DNA of 64,000 nucleotides from Thalassotalea atypica (GTDB lineage: Bacteria > Pseudomonadota > Gammaproteobacteria > Enterobacterales > Alteromonadaceae): positions 3,472,001-3,536,000 of the forward strand of contig NZ_AP027364.1 of the NCBI RefSeq assembly GCF_030295975.1. The letters run 5' to 3'. This document shows positions 19,730 through 28,179 of the stretch, piece after piece (position 1 is the first letter of the stretch; every line of letters starts with the position of its first letter). Below the pieces are notes generated by a model. That model saw nothing but the letters and a program-made list of their open reading frames with translations. It was not told the DNA's origin and made no database searches. The translations under genes were made by a program, and so were the position numbers.

Positions 19730-20557
19730 ATGATGTTAAAAATGAACCTACTACAAGCAATAGTTCTTTGGTGCATTAGCACTTTTGCTCTTGCTCAATT
19801 AAAAGTTGAGCCTTGTAACACCCAGAAATGTCAGAACTATTTTGTCCATTTTAAGAAGAATGCACAGCGAGGACACGCCGACTCAATCGCCACCCTCGCA
19901 GAGTTTTATTATCATGGCTTCGGTACCTCAAAAAATTTGCTACTGGCAATGAAGTACCACAAAAAAGCTGCCCGTTTAGGTGTAGTTAGATCTCAGTATA
20001 AAGCAGCGCTATTGTTTCTAACCAACGAGCGCTTTAAAGACCACAAACGAGGCATGAATTATTTAAGAAAAGCAGCCTATAACGATCATATCAATGCCCC
20101 GTATCTGCTGGGGATTATTTACTACAGTGATGAATTTGGCGAAAAAAACAAAACTGAAGCTGATAAATGGCTTGCACAGGCATACAAAGAAAACCACGAC
20201 GATATTCCTGAGTTTATCGAACATATCTATAGCTTCGAAGACATCACGCAAGCTAGTTTCCCCAGCCTCTACGCTGCGATGGAGAAAAATCCCATGATTA
20301 AGACGCAACAAAATCGTTTTGCTTGGCCACCGGAAGATGGCACGGAAGTAATCACGGTGCTTTCGCCGGACATTGATAGCCTGTTAAAAAAGCAAATGCT
20401 CGACTCGCGTAAAAAAATAAAGCAGTTAGGTAGTCGCATGGCTGGTATTGATTGCCGAACATCCGTGGCTTGTCGCGCGTTAACGCTTGATGAAATGAAA
20501 GACAGTATGAATATCACCGGCGGTAATGTCGTCACCAATGATGGCGGTAGCCAATAG
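19730..20557 (+). CDS. Secreted Sel1-repeat protein, first of a tandem pair
   Basis: A 275-aa exported protein with a signal peptide (LLQAIVLWCISTFALA). It carries about three Sel1/TPR-like repeats, the clearest at HADSIATLAEFYYHGFGTSKNLLLAMKYH and the one with APYLLGIIYYSDEFGEKN. Two Cys close together follow the signal peptide (PCNTQKC) and two more lie near the C-terminus (DCRTSVACRAL), suggesting disulfides in the periplasm. Sel1 proteins usually scaffold protein complexes; the partner is unknown. The next gene is a paralogue. AAGGAAG lies 2-3 bp before the ATG at 19730, so the second ATG at 19733 is also a good start. Confidence 0.8.
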   Translation: MMLKMNLLQAIVLWCISTFALAQLKVEPCNTQKCQNYFVHFKKNAQRGHADSIATLAEFYYHGFGTSKNLLLAMKYHKKAARLGVVRSQYKAALLFLTNERFKDHKRGMNYLRKAAYNDHINAPYLLGIIYYSDEFGEKNKTEADKWLAQAYKENHDDIPEFIEHIYSFEDITQASFPSLYAAMEKNPMIKTQQNRFAWPPEDGTEVITVLSPDIDSLLKKQMLDSRKKIKQLGSRMAGIDCRTSVACRALTLDEMKDSMNITGGNVVTNDGGSQ

Positions 20558-20594
20558 AAATAATTAAACCACGAGAAGGGAATAGGAATAAACT

Positions 20595-21404
20595 TTGAAA
20601 TCATTATCCTTAGCACTATCACTATGTATTTTAATGTACTGCGGCAAAAGTCACGCCATTAAAATTGAGCCGTGCGCAACACAGGAGTGCAAGGAATATT
20701 ATAAGCATTTTAAGCTAAACGCAAAGCGCGGCCAAGCCGATGCGATTGCAACGCTAGCGGAGTTCTATTATCACGGCTATGGCACGCCCAAAAATATTGT
20801 TAGGGCAATGAAAAACTATAAACAAGCGGCTCGCATGGGTGTTGCTCGCGCTCAATATAAGGCGGGCTTGTTGCACCTGATTAATGAACGCTTTGAGGAC
20901 TTCGATAAAGGCGTTAAATACTTGAAAAGTGCGGCCAGAAACCATCATGACAATGCAGCCTATTTGTTGGGGATCATCTATTTTAGTGATCAGTTTGGCG
21001 AGCATGACCTTGAACAAGCGGATGAATGGCTAGCAAAAGCCTATGATTATGGGCATGACGACATACCTGAATTTATCGAGCATATGTACAGCTTTGAGGA
21101 CATCACAGCGTCAAACTTTCCCGAGTTATACGCAAAAATGAAACAAGAGCCGCTAATAAAATCAGCCGACAATAAACTAATGTGGCCTGAAAATGACGGC
21201 ACAGAGATCATTACAGTACGGTCACCTGATATTAATGACCTATTAACCGACCAACTCAGACAGTTTCGTAAAAAGATTCGCAGAACGGGCACTAGATTAC
21301 CGGGGCTAGATTGCAGGACTGCTGTAGCTTGTCGTTCACTAACCCAAGATGAAATGAAAGACAGCATGTTCATCGTCGCAGGTCCTATCCCTGGAAATCA
21401 ATAA
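20595..21404 (+). CDS. Secreted Sel1-repeat protein, second of a tandem pair
   Basis: A 269-aa paralogue of the gene just upstream, about 60% identical by eye over the mature part, with the same Sel1 repeats, the same N-terminal Cys pair (PCATQEC) and C-terminal motif (DCRTAVACRSLTQDEMKDSM). It starts at TTG 20595, with AGGA about 7 bp upstream, giving the signal peptide MKSLSLALSLCILMYCGKSHA. The signal peptides and the last residues differ most. A strong terminator follows at 21447. The function is not known. Confidence 0.8.
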   Translation: MKSLSLALSLCILMYCGKSHAIKIEPCATQECKEYYKHFKLNAKRGQADAIATLAEFYYHGYGTPKNIVRAMKNYKQAARMGVARAQYKAGLLHLINERFEDFDKGVKYLKSAARNHHDNAAYLLGIIYFSDQFGEHDLEQADEWLAKAYDYGHDDIPEFIEHMYSFEDITASNFPELYAKMKQEPLIKSADNKLMWPENDGTEIITVRSPDINDLLTDQLRQFRKKIRRTGTRLPGLDCRTAVACRSLTQDEMKDSMFIVAGPIPGNQ

Positions 21405-21446
21405 GGTCGCTTGATTCACGCGAAATGTATGAAAAGTTTTGACATC

Positions 21447-21492
21447 TGTGCGCCCAGAATTTCCTTCCCTTATGACGGGCGCACATTTTTTA
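21447..21492 (+). terminator. Terminator of the Sel1 gene pair
   Basis: Nine-bp stem TGTGCGCCC / GGGCGCACA with a 21-nt loop, then TTTTTTATT. Confidence 0.85.
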
Positions 21493-21635
21493 TTCGACTG
21501 CCATTTTTCATATATGCTGAAGAAAACTGCAAGAATGCGACTGTTTAAAAGCTGTATAGCTAGCTGCTTATAGGCTCAATCACAACCTCTTTGATGATTT
21601 TCTGACCGAACAGTAAAAGAAATGCAAATAGAGGC

Positions 21636-21663
21636 TTTACCTTTCATTCAGCATACGTATAAT
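21636..21663 (+). promoter_or_regulatory. Promoter of tRNA-Trp
   Basis: A consensus -10 TATAAT (21658-21663) lies 16 bp after a -35-like TTTACC (21636-21641). Transcription would begin 5-7 bp before the mature tRNA. Confidence 0.65.
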
Positions 21664-21676
21664 GCACAGCCATTGC

Positions 21677-21753
21677 AGGGGTATAGTTCCAATTGGTAGA
21701 ACAGCGGTCTCCAAAACCGACGGTTGGGAGTTCGAATCTCTCTACCCCTGCCA
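21677..21753 (+). tRNA. tRNA-Trp (anticodon CCA)
   Basis: A 77-nt cloverleaf with acceptor AGGGGTA/TACCCCT, anticodon loop CTCCAAA (CCA), T-loop TTCGAAT and encoded CCA end. Stands alone, not in a rRNA operon. Confidence 0.97.
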
Positions 21754-21868
21754 TCTTTTCTCTAATTTTCTTTTAATTGATTTATCTCCTTATTAAATTA
21801 AAATTTCTCTTTGTGGCTCATGAATAATTTTGTCATTATGAAGTGAATAGCCCACTAAGCCTTAGTAC

Positions 21869-22225
21869 ATGATCAACGAAAGACAATTTAATCACCTAAC
21901 GGAAATGGGTGTCACCATTTATCATAAGAGAACTGAGCCAGCTCAAGATGAGCAAGTGCCGTACCCTTTTATTGAGATTAGCTCAGATGAGTTCGACAAT
22001 ATGGCGATTTTCAGAGACATTCTTTCTTCTTTGTCATTAACTAAGGGGGAAATATCGTTTGCCAAAAATCATATCGATTTAGGGTTATTTAATTGGTCTT
22101 TTCACCAACATACTGCCTTAAGTTTTAATGACTCATTACTGATCTCTCCACCATTAGTTGAAATGAAACAATCAAGTTCGCTCAAACGCGAGTTGTGGCA
22201 AATTATTAGCAACCAAATATTATGA
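21869..22225 (+). CDS. holD: DNA polymerase III psi subunit
   Basis: Likely psi subunit of the clamp-loader complex, linking chi (and SSB) to the tau/gamma ATPase. The 118-aa protein is weakly conserved, as the family is, but has an N-terminal LTEMGVTIYHKR, comparable to the QLGITQW segment of E. coli psi, and a C-terminal SPPLVEMKQSSSLKRELWQII matching the conserved end. The ATGA overlap with rimI is the classic holD-rimI arrangement and is strong supporting evidence. Confidence 0.8.
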   Translation: MINERQFNHLTEMGVTIYHKRTEPAQDEQVPYPFIEISSDEFDNMAIFRDILSSLSLTKGEISFAKNHIDLGLFNWSFHQHTALSFNDSLLISPPLVEMKQSSSLKRELWQIISNQIL

Positions 22226-22668
22226 CTTTATCCTTTACATCTATCTCCACAAACGACGTTGAGCAACTGATGCCAATTGAAAATGCGGCTCATTCACACC
22301 CTTGGTCAGTTAACACATTTTCCAGTTGTATCGGCGGCCGTTACTTCGGTGAGGTTGCTCGAATAAACAATGATGAAATAGCAGGTTTTTACATTGGTGA
22401 GCACGTTGCTGGCGAGGCAACTTTAATGGATATTTGCGTTCCCCCCGCTCTTCAAGGCAACGGTTATGGTAAAACTTTACTGTTAAAATTCATCGCCCAA
22501 AGTAAAGAATTGAACGCTCATAAACTTTGGCTCGAAGTGCGTTCGAGTAATATCTCCGCGCAAATGCTTTATATTAATCAAGGCTTTATCGAAACAGGAC
22601 GTCGAACAGGGTATTACCCGAAAGCCGTTGGCTACGAAGATGCAATTGTAATGTGTAAAACGCTATAA
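22222..22668 (+). CDS. rimI: Ribosomal protein S18 N-alpha-acetyltransferase
   Basis: GNAT acetyltransferase that acetylates the N-terminal Ala of ribosomal protein S18. The 148-aa chain has HPWSVNTFSSC near the N-terminus, motif A LMDICVPPALQGNGYGKTLL for acetyl-CoA binding, and the RimI-specific end GRRTGYYPKAVGYEDAIVM. Start codon overlaps the holD stop by ATGA, so the two are translationally coupled. Confidence 0.95.
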   Translation: MTLSFTSISTNDVEQLMPIENAAHSHPWSVNTFSSCIGGRYFGEVARINNDEIAGFYIGEHVAGEATLMDICVPPALQGNGYGKTLLLKFIAQSKELNAHKLWLEVRSSNISAQMLYINQGFIETGRRTGYYPKAVGYEDAIVMCKTL

Positions 22669-22802
22669 ACCATTGTGTTACTTTTAATTGAAAAAACAGT
22701 TACAAAGTAAAACAAATCATTACCCAAACTTGCTAGTTCAGCACAGCTTGCTTTTCTAAAATAAAGTCACTTATTTACTTTAATGATCGGCAGGCCGAGG
22801 CA

Positions 22803-23048
22803 ATGTTTAAACAACAAGTTTTACCGTTAGACACCCAATTGTCGCCACAGCAACTTGCTAATTTAATGATCGTTGAAGCCATTGAGCAATTACAAAAAGT
22901 GACTCAGTTATCAACTACTCACTGCGAACAGTTAATTGCCGAGCAATTCTCTACGCAAGCGACAACTATTGTTAATCCCGCCGCTTTTGCCGCCAAGCAG
23001 CCACTGCTTGATTCAGACGAATTCGATTACATCAATCAATTATTTTAA
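22803..23048 (+). CDS. Small hypothetical protein
   Basis: An 81-aa soluble, Gln-rich acidic protein that I do not recognise. The N-terminal half (LSPQQLANLMIVEAIEQLQKVTQLST) looks helical. It has an ATG with a GAGG element in GGCCGAGGCA just upstream. No Cys motif, membrane segment or signal peptide. It lies on the same strand as rimI after a 134-bp gap and before a PEP-CTERM gene; no context clue to function. The codon pattern looks like the neighbours, so it is probably a real gene. Confidence 0.55.
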   Translation: MFKQQVLPLDTQLSPQQLANLMIVEAIEQLQKVTQLSTTHCEQLIAEQFSTQATTIVNPAAFAAKQPLLDSDEFDYINQLF

Positions 23049-23307
23049 CCAGCAACAGTGTGCCAAATTATCCCCGTTGACATTAAAAACTGGGGCTTTC
23101 TCATATTCACTCTTAGTTCTCTATAACCTTGTTAGTGCTTTTGTTTTTCAACGTTTCTTAAAAGTCGAAAATTCCTTACATTGATACATTCCGAGACATC
23201 CTCAGAAATTTGACAATATCAAACGCTCTGCTTTACTGAAGTTGTGCCAAAATTTCCTGCGTACTTTGGCTAATGAAAAACAACAAATGAAATAAGGAAC
23301 TGAGCAC

Positions 23308-24000
23308 ATGAAAATCCTCTGCACGTTTTTCACCATTCTCATTTTGCTGATCAGCACGCCATCTCATGGTGCATTGATAAAATCCGATTACTTAAACGCA
23401 GGAGATGGTTTACTCCTACAAGATACAAACCAAGGGTTAGAATGGCTCAATCTTTTACAAACATATGATATGACTTATGCGGAAGCAGTCGCGAACTTCG
23501 CAGGGTTTAGAGTCGCAACACAAGCCGAAGTTGAAAACATGTTTTTTGACGTGATCCCTATCATGGACGGGCAATTTACCCGAGGAACTGTTCACGGCTC
23601 ATATGATAGTAGTCATGTGGATTTAGTGACACAAGCAGAAAGCTATACAGATTTATTCGGCTTTGTTTCTATATCCACAGAGAGGCGCACCTACGGAAAT
23701 TACATTGGTGATAATGGCGGCTATTTCATGGCCGGCATTAGAACAAACCCTGATGGCCAAAATGGCGTTAGTCGAGTATTTTTAAACTACCGTAGTACTT
23801 GCACACTCGCGTCTGTTCCTAACGCCAGCGACTGCGCTTGGAATGGTTCTTCAGCGTTTGGCGTGTATTTGGTGCGAGCTGCTGATGGAATTCCAGTCCC
23901 AGAGCCTTCGACGCTTGCGATTTTCGCACTTGGCCTTTTCGGCCTAACGCTACCTAGACTCAAAATGAAAAAAATTAAATTATTAGCGAGTTACTCATAG
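23308..24000 (+). CDS. PEP-CTERM sorting-domain protein
   Basis: A 230-aa exported protein with signal peptide MKILCTFFTILILLISTPSHGA and a C-terminal PEP-CTERM signal: PVPEPSTLAIFALGLFGLTL, then a basic tail (RLKMKKIK). Such proteins are cut and released or anchored by exosortase, usually with exopolysaccharide production. The mature part has LQDTNQGLEWLNLLQTYDMTYAEAVANF and AGFRVATQAEVENMF, a pattern common in PEP-CTERM proteins of unknown function. AAGGAAC precedes the ATG. No exosortase or polysaccharide gene is in the window. Followed by a convergent gene. Confidence 0.85.
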   Translation: MKILCTFFTILILLISTPSHGALIKSDYLNAGDGLLLQDTNQGLEWLNLLQTYDMTYAEAVANFAGFRVATQAEVENMFFDVIPIMDGQFTRGTVHGSYDSSHVDLVTQAESYTDLFGFVSISTERRTYGNYIGDNGGYFMAGIRTNPDGQNGVSRVFLNYRSTCTLASVPNASDCAWNGSSAFGVYLVRAADGIPVPEPSTLAIFALGLFGLTLPRLKMKKIKLLASYS

Positions 24001-24170
24001 GCAAAGTTGACCGGATTATGTCTGTTTATTTTGCCGTAACTCCCCACTAGCCTTTACATTGTGTTCGCAGTTAACAGGTGGAATATTCTCCTCAAAATCA
24101 GTTCACTAATCAAAAGCTATCGTCAGGTATTTGATTTTGAGAAAAACAAACGGCTTAAAATGTATGTTAG

Positions 24171-24860
24171 TTATCGACGAACTCCTGCACTGAAATTGCA
24201 ACTCCCTAGTAGTTGATATTTATCAAGAGCAATAAGCGCTATCATGTCTAATTCACCGACAATATCTTGAACAACCTGCTCCTGAACTTCAAAATAACGC
24301 CACCAGACAGGATCATCACTACTTAGCTCGAGGTAGGGTGGCTGTTGATAACGCCACGTACCTTCATAAATCGCCGTTAACGATTGCTCGTTAAACACTT
24401 GATATTGTCCATTGTCATTCAATACTAAGGTTGTACCAAGCTTGCATTGTTCACCATTGAATTGTTGGGCCAATTTAGCTGTTAGCCGTGCTTTATTGCC
24501 TGAATATTTTTCTGGTAATAACATGACGCCAATGGTGTTTTTTGTATACCAGTGATTGCTTTGAAAAAGCGTCACCTTATCCACTTCCGGCCAATTGAGT
24601 TGTGCCAATGTAGTCTCTAGTCCATCGACATCCTTTTTGTTCGCCATCAACGGGGAATATATCATGGTCGATTGTTCAATGTTGTTTGGTATATCCAAGG
24701 TGTTTACTTGCACATTAAACGAATCAGACAAGCCCTTTACCAAGCGTTGAGTTTCGTCCGCCGTTAAGTATTTAGCGTACAAATGGACCGTGGTTGACGA
24801 GCATGCCGTGCAGCAAACAATCAAGACTAACACGTTAATAAATCGATACATGCTCATCAT
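24171..24860 (-). CDS. Putative lipoprotein of the BlaI/M56 operon
   Basis: About 229 aa with a lipoprotein-type signal ending in CCTACSS, so the mature chain would start with lipidated Cys. No domain recognised; the body is mixed alpha/beta with MLLPEKYSGNKARLTAKLAQQF in the middle. It directly follows the M56 gene. A GTG at 24866 overlaps the M56 stop codon TAG; ATGs at 24860, 24857 and 24851 are alternatives, and I list 24860. Co-transcription suggests it is the effector or a co-sensor of the M56 protein, which is inference. Confidence 0.7.
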   Translation of the reverse strand: MMSMYRFINVLVLIVCCTACSSTTVHLYAKYLTADETQRLVKGLSDSFNVQVNTLDIPNNIEQSTMIYSPLMANKKDVDGLETTLAQLNWPEVDKVTLFQSNHWYTKNTIGVMLLPEKYSGNKARLTAKLAQQFNGEQCKLGTTLVLNDNGQYQVFNEQSLTAIYEGTWRYQQPPYLELSSDDPVWWRYFEVQEQVVQDIVGELDMIALIALDKYQLLGSCNFSAGVRR

Positions 24861-24865
24861 TCGCA

Positions 24866-26104
24866 CTACTGCGTGACCAATATAGTTTCAGTTAAGTTCT
24901 TAAATTTATGCGATGAGTTTTTATCTAACGCGTAATCTAACTGCACAGTATTGTTCTTTGATCCCTTACTTGATGGAGAATACTTCCACTGTCTTAGGGC
25001 AATTTTCGAGGTTTTATCAAATACTTTCTTAGGTTCAGCTTTAAGCACAGACACATTATCAACACTGCCATCTGCCTTAATATCAAACTTCAACATCACC
25101 GAGCCCTCTATTTTTTGTTCCGCCGCTTCAATTGGGTATTTTGGTTCAATTCGTTTAATTGGTGAAACACTAGTATTGTTGGTGTGTTTCATTTTTGTGT
25201 CATGGTTATTACCTGCATAACTCACTGCTGACAATAAAGTCACGGTAGCCGCCACGACGAAAGACGTTACCAATTTTGAGCTAGAATGGTTTGCTTTAAT
25301 CTGCTTTATACGTTCAAACATCACGTTTTTATCTCCATATTCATTAAAGGATAATTGAGCAAAGGCCAGAGGTGGCGAGGTTTCCGCTGCCACTAACAAA
25401 GCTTTGCTGTAGTTAATCCTGGATGTGATGTGTTTGCGCGCCAACACAGCATGGTCACAGGAAATTTCTTGGTCACGGCGAAACCTAAAAAAGGCAAGCC
25501 AAGCCAAAGGATGGAACCAAAGTAATGCCAAACTACACAGGGCAATAAGGTTCCAATACATGTCATTTCGGTTGAAATGACAAATCTCATGCTCAAGGAT
25601 CAGCACTTGCTGATCTTTGCTATAAACTTCAAAAAAGTGCTCTGGAATGAGTAATACAGGTCGAATAAGCCCAAGTAACATCGGGCTGTATGCTTCACTG
25701 CTTTGATAAACCGCCAAGTCCTCTGGTAAACCTATTGGTAGATCAGTTTTAAGTGGCTTCAACTCATTTATTGATTGGCGTAAACGTAAATGAGTTATAG
25801 ACCAGTAACTCATTAATAGCCCTGCGCCAAGCCCCCAAAGTACTAGCAGATAAGTCAACGCATCAATATTGGTCGTTGGCAAGTTTGAAGTGACGACAAA
25901 CTGCTGAAAAGACTGGCCATCACTGATTGAAGCGAACCAGTTGGGTATCTCAATAAAAGGCACCAATAAACTAAGCGGTACAACAAGCCACAGGCGATAT
26001 AGTGACGCTGCACCAACATGCCTAAGTAATTGCTCATGACTCACTAACAATATCGCAGTGACTATTGTGAAAGGGATGATGACATCAACGATACTGCTAA
26101 TCAT
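24866..26104 (-). CDS. M56 (BlaR1-type) membrane metallopeptidase with TonB-like C-terminus
   Basis: A 412-aa membrane protein. Residues 1-290 form the BlaR1/MecR1 peptidase unit: membrane helices near 5-22, 35-52, 83-100 and 185-205, zinc motif HEICH at 172-176 and the third ligand Glu in RRDQEISCD at 213. After another helix (SFVVAATVTLLSAVSYAG) a periplasmic TonB-type domain (about 315-400) contains PKYPIEAAEQKIEGSVMLKFDI and ALRQWKYSP. There is no penicillin-binding sensor domain, so it is not a classical beta-lactam receptor. It overlaps the BlaI gene by 8 bp. It probably cleaves or inactivates BlaI on receiving an envelope signal. Confidence 0.85.
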   Translation of the reverse strand: MISSIVDVIIPFTIVTAILLVSHEQLLRHVGAASLYRLWLVVPLSLLVPFIEIPNWFASISDGQSFQQFVVTSNLPTTNIDALTYLLVLWGLGAGLLMSYWSITHLRLRQSINELKPLKTDLPIGLPEDLAVYQSSEAYSPMLLGLIRPVLLIPEHFFEVYSKDQQVLILEHEICHFNRNDMYWNLIALCSLALLWFHPLAWLAFFRFRRDQEISCDHAVLARKHITSRINYSKALLVAAETSPPLAFAQLSFNEYGDKNVMFERIKQIKANHSSSKLVTSFVVAATVTLLSAVSYAGNNHDTKMKHTNNTSVSPIKRIEPKYPIEAAEQKIEGSVMLKFDIKADGSVDNVSVLKAEPKKVFDKTSKIALRQWKYSPSSKGSKNNTVQLDYALDKNSSHKFKNLTETILVTQ

Positions 26105-26471
26105 TTTCTTGTTCCCACTGTGCTATTAGGTTTTTAAGATCATCAATATCTTGTTTTTTAAGATTATTATTTTTGGCAAAACCTGCCACAAGAGGAGAAA
26201 CACGCCCACTGAACATACGCTCAATTAAGCTCTCGCTTTCTTTTATCTGGTATGACTCTTGTTCAATCAAAGGTGTGTATAAATAGCGACGCTGCTGCTT
26301 CTCGAAACTAATTGCTTCTTTCTTCACTAAACGATTAAGTAACGTTTTAACGGTTTTTTCGTGCCATTCCTTGTCATGATTTAGCTCGGCAATAATTTCA
26401 TTTGCGGAAAGTGGACTTTGTTTCCAAAGCACCTTTAAGACTTCAAACTCTGCATTGCTAATATCAGACAT
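26097..26471 (-). CDS. BlaI/MecI/CopY-family transcriptional repressor
   Basis: A 124-aa winged-helix repressor. MSDISNAEFEVLKVLWKQ and LSANEIIAEL form the N-terminal helices, WHEKTVKTLLNRLVKKEAI is the recognition-helix motif that defines the family, and the C-terminal half dimerises and is the site of proteolysis in BlaI. I chose the ATG at 26471, since the longer frame to 26633 runs through the operator region. It is the first gene of blaI-like/M56/lipoprotein, and two dyads of the expected type lie just upstream, so autoregulation is likely. Confidence 0.9.
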   Translation of the reverse strand: MSDISNAEFEVLKVLWKQSPLSANEIIAELNHDKEWHEKTVKTLLNRLVKKEAISFEKQQRRYLYTPLIEQESYQIKESESLIERMFSGRVSPLVAGFAKNNNLKKQDIDDLKNLIAQWEQEND

Positions 26472-26507
26472 AATAATTGGTTCTCGATAATTTAAGTTAT
26501 AACTCAT

Positions 26508-26550
26508 GATTACAAGTGTAATCCATAGAGTATAGATTACATTCGTAATC
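26508..26550 (-). promoter_or_regulatory. Twin BlaI-type operators
   Basis: Two 16-bp dyads, GATTACAAGTGTAATC (26508-26523, perfect) and GATTACATTCGTAATC (26535-26550), lie 27 bp apart and 37-79 bp upstream of the repressor start. The TACA/TGTA core is the known BlaI/MecI operator signature. On the minus strand TTGACT (-35) and TAATCT or TATACT (-10) overlap the distal dyad, so a bound repressor would block RNA polymerase. Confidence 0.75.
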
Positions 26551-26647
26551 TTAAAAGTCAAATTTTTATTTTTCGACAGAATAAGAGGTGAAATGCTAAC
26601 GCAGTAACTGCTATAGTTAGAGCAATTACTCATTGCAATGAATGCAC

Positions 26648-27190
26648 ATGGCCCTTAAAGCAACTATTTTTAAAATTGACCTATCCATCTCTGACATGGA
26701 CAGAAACTACTATGCTGAGCACAGTCTTACGATAGCTCGCCATCCCTCAGAGAATGATCAACGTATGATGTTACGGGTACTGGCGTTTATTTTTAATGCC
26801 AGTGACACTCTTACCTTCACTAAAGGCTTAAGTGAGGTGGAAGACCCAGACCTTTGGCAAAAAAACTTACACGATGGTATCGAGCTTTGGATTGAATTAG
26901 GGCAGCCATCTGAGCAACGCATTAAAAAGGGCTGCAATCAAGCGCAACACATGATGGTTTACAGCTACTGCAATGGCGCGTTTGATAAGTGGTGGCAAAA
27001 AGAACAAAGTGCCTTGAATCAGCGAAAAAACCTTAGTGTAATAACAATTGATGAAACCATTGGTGAACAATTATCAGCGTTGGTAAATCGTCAAATGCAC
27101 ATACAGTGCACCCTTTCAGAAGGACAAGCCTGGCTAACGATAGGTGAGCAAGCGATTGAGTTAACACCAAATATCTTAAAAAATGAATAA
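26648..27190 (+). CDS. yaeQ: YaeQ family protein
   Basis: A 180-aa conserved cytosolic protein of the YaeQ family, with a PD-(D/E)XK nuclease-like fold; the cellular role is unsettled (E. coli YaeQ was first reported as an RfaH-like suppressor). Family signatures: MALKATIFKIDLSISDMDRNYY at the start, HPSENDQRMMLRVLAF and VEDPDLW. The ATG at 26648 matches the conserved MALKATI start; an in-frame ATG lies two codons upstream. Divergent from the BlaI-type operon and 27 bp before the thioesterase gene, with which it may be co-transcribed. Confidence 0.9.
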   Translation: MALKATIFKIDLSISDMDRNYYAEHSLTIARHPSENDQRMMLRVLAFIFNASDTLTFTKGLSEVEDPDLWQKNLHDGIELWIELGQPSEQRIKKGCNQAQHMMVYSYCNGAFDKWWQKEQSALNQRKNLSVITIDETIGEQLSALVNRQMHIQCTLSEGQAWLTIGEQAIELTPNILKNE

Positions 27191-27216
27191 TAAAAAAATT
27201 AGCAAAAGGACTTTTT

Positions 27217-28026
27217 ATGCATATTGATGAAATATTCGCAATGGTGCAATCGGCTAAGCTCTCAGAAAACCCTAACACATTATTCACTATTCCAGCCAGT
27301 TGGGGCCAAGGCCGCACTGTATATGGTGGATTAACCGCCTCTCTTTTATACACAGCTATTAAAGACCAAGTAGCGGATAATCGCCCGATGCGCTCATTCA
27401 ATGGTAATTTTGTTGGCCCCTTGATGGTTGATTCACCTTTCACTATCGAAGTCGATATTTTACGAGAAGGAAAAAATGCCACTCAAGCGCTAGGTAAAAT
27501 TGTACAGAACGGCAAAGTCGCTTTGATTTGCCAAGTGTGCTTTGCCGTGAACCGACCCTCTAAGATTTTGGTAGAGAATTTTGAACACCATGGCCTTGAG
27601 CGTCCTAAAAAAGCGAACTTTATCCCCCCTATTCCTGGCCTCGTACCTAAGTTTATGCGTCATTTGGAGATGAAAATGATGGAAGGTAAGATGGCCTTTA
27701 TGGGCAGTAAACTCGACACCACTAAGGGATGGATGCGTTTTAAAAAACCACCAGTGACAATAACCGATGCTCATCTGATCGCCTTAATCGACACTTTTCC
27801 CTGCACAGTATTACAGAAACTGCGTTGGCCGGCGCCAGCAAGTACCATGAATTGGAACATTGAATTTTTGCATCCTCATGATGAAATATTACCTGAAGAT
27901 TGGCTCGCCTACGCAGCACTTCCAAGACAAGCTGCCGACGGATATTGCCATATGGAATCGAATATTTGGGATACCAAAGGCAAATTGATAGCGATAAGCC
28001 GACAGCTGGTTGGCATATTTGATTAA
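27217..28026 (+). CDS. Acyl-CoA thioesterase-like protein
   Basis: A 269-aa double hotdog protein of the TesB-like/4HBT_3 group. N-terminal hotdog features: WGQGRTVYGGLTASLLYTAI and RPMRSFNGNFVGPLMVDSPF; C-terminal hotdog: STMNWNIEFLHP and GYCHMESNIWDTKGKLIAISRQL. Expected to hydrolyse acyl-CoA thioesters in the cytosol; chain-length preference cannot be told. AAAGGA lies about 8 bp before the ATG. It follows yaeQ closely. Confidence 0.85.
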   Translation: MHIDEIFAMVQSAKLSENPNTLFTIPASWGQGRTVYGGLTASLLYTAIKDQVADNRPMRSFNGNFVGPLMVDSPFTIEVDILREGKNATQALGKIVQNGKVALICQVCFAVNRPSKILVENFEHHGLERPKKANFIPPIPGLVPKFMRHLEMKMMEGKMAFMGSKLDTTKGWMRFKKPPVTITDAHLIALIDTFPCTVLQKLRWPAPASTMNWNIEFLHPHDEILPEDWLAYAALPRQAADGYCHMESNIWDTKGKLIAISRQLVGIFD

Positions 28027-28179
28027 CGTAGGTTTTGTATTGCTTACTTTACAAGAATAGCTCACTAAAAGATTAATAAATAAGCCGCTAATTCCCTTAT
28101 CTAGTTATTACTTTTGGTTGAATTTTTCGCTATAATAGCGCGCTTTTTTTAATCCATTTTGTTCAATCAGGTAACTTGC

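Noticed and set aside
26472-26633. N-terminal extension of the BlaI-type repressor
   Set aside because: The extra 54 codons run through the operator dyads and promoter, and BlaI proteins start at the MSDIS position.
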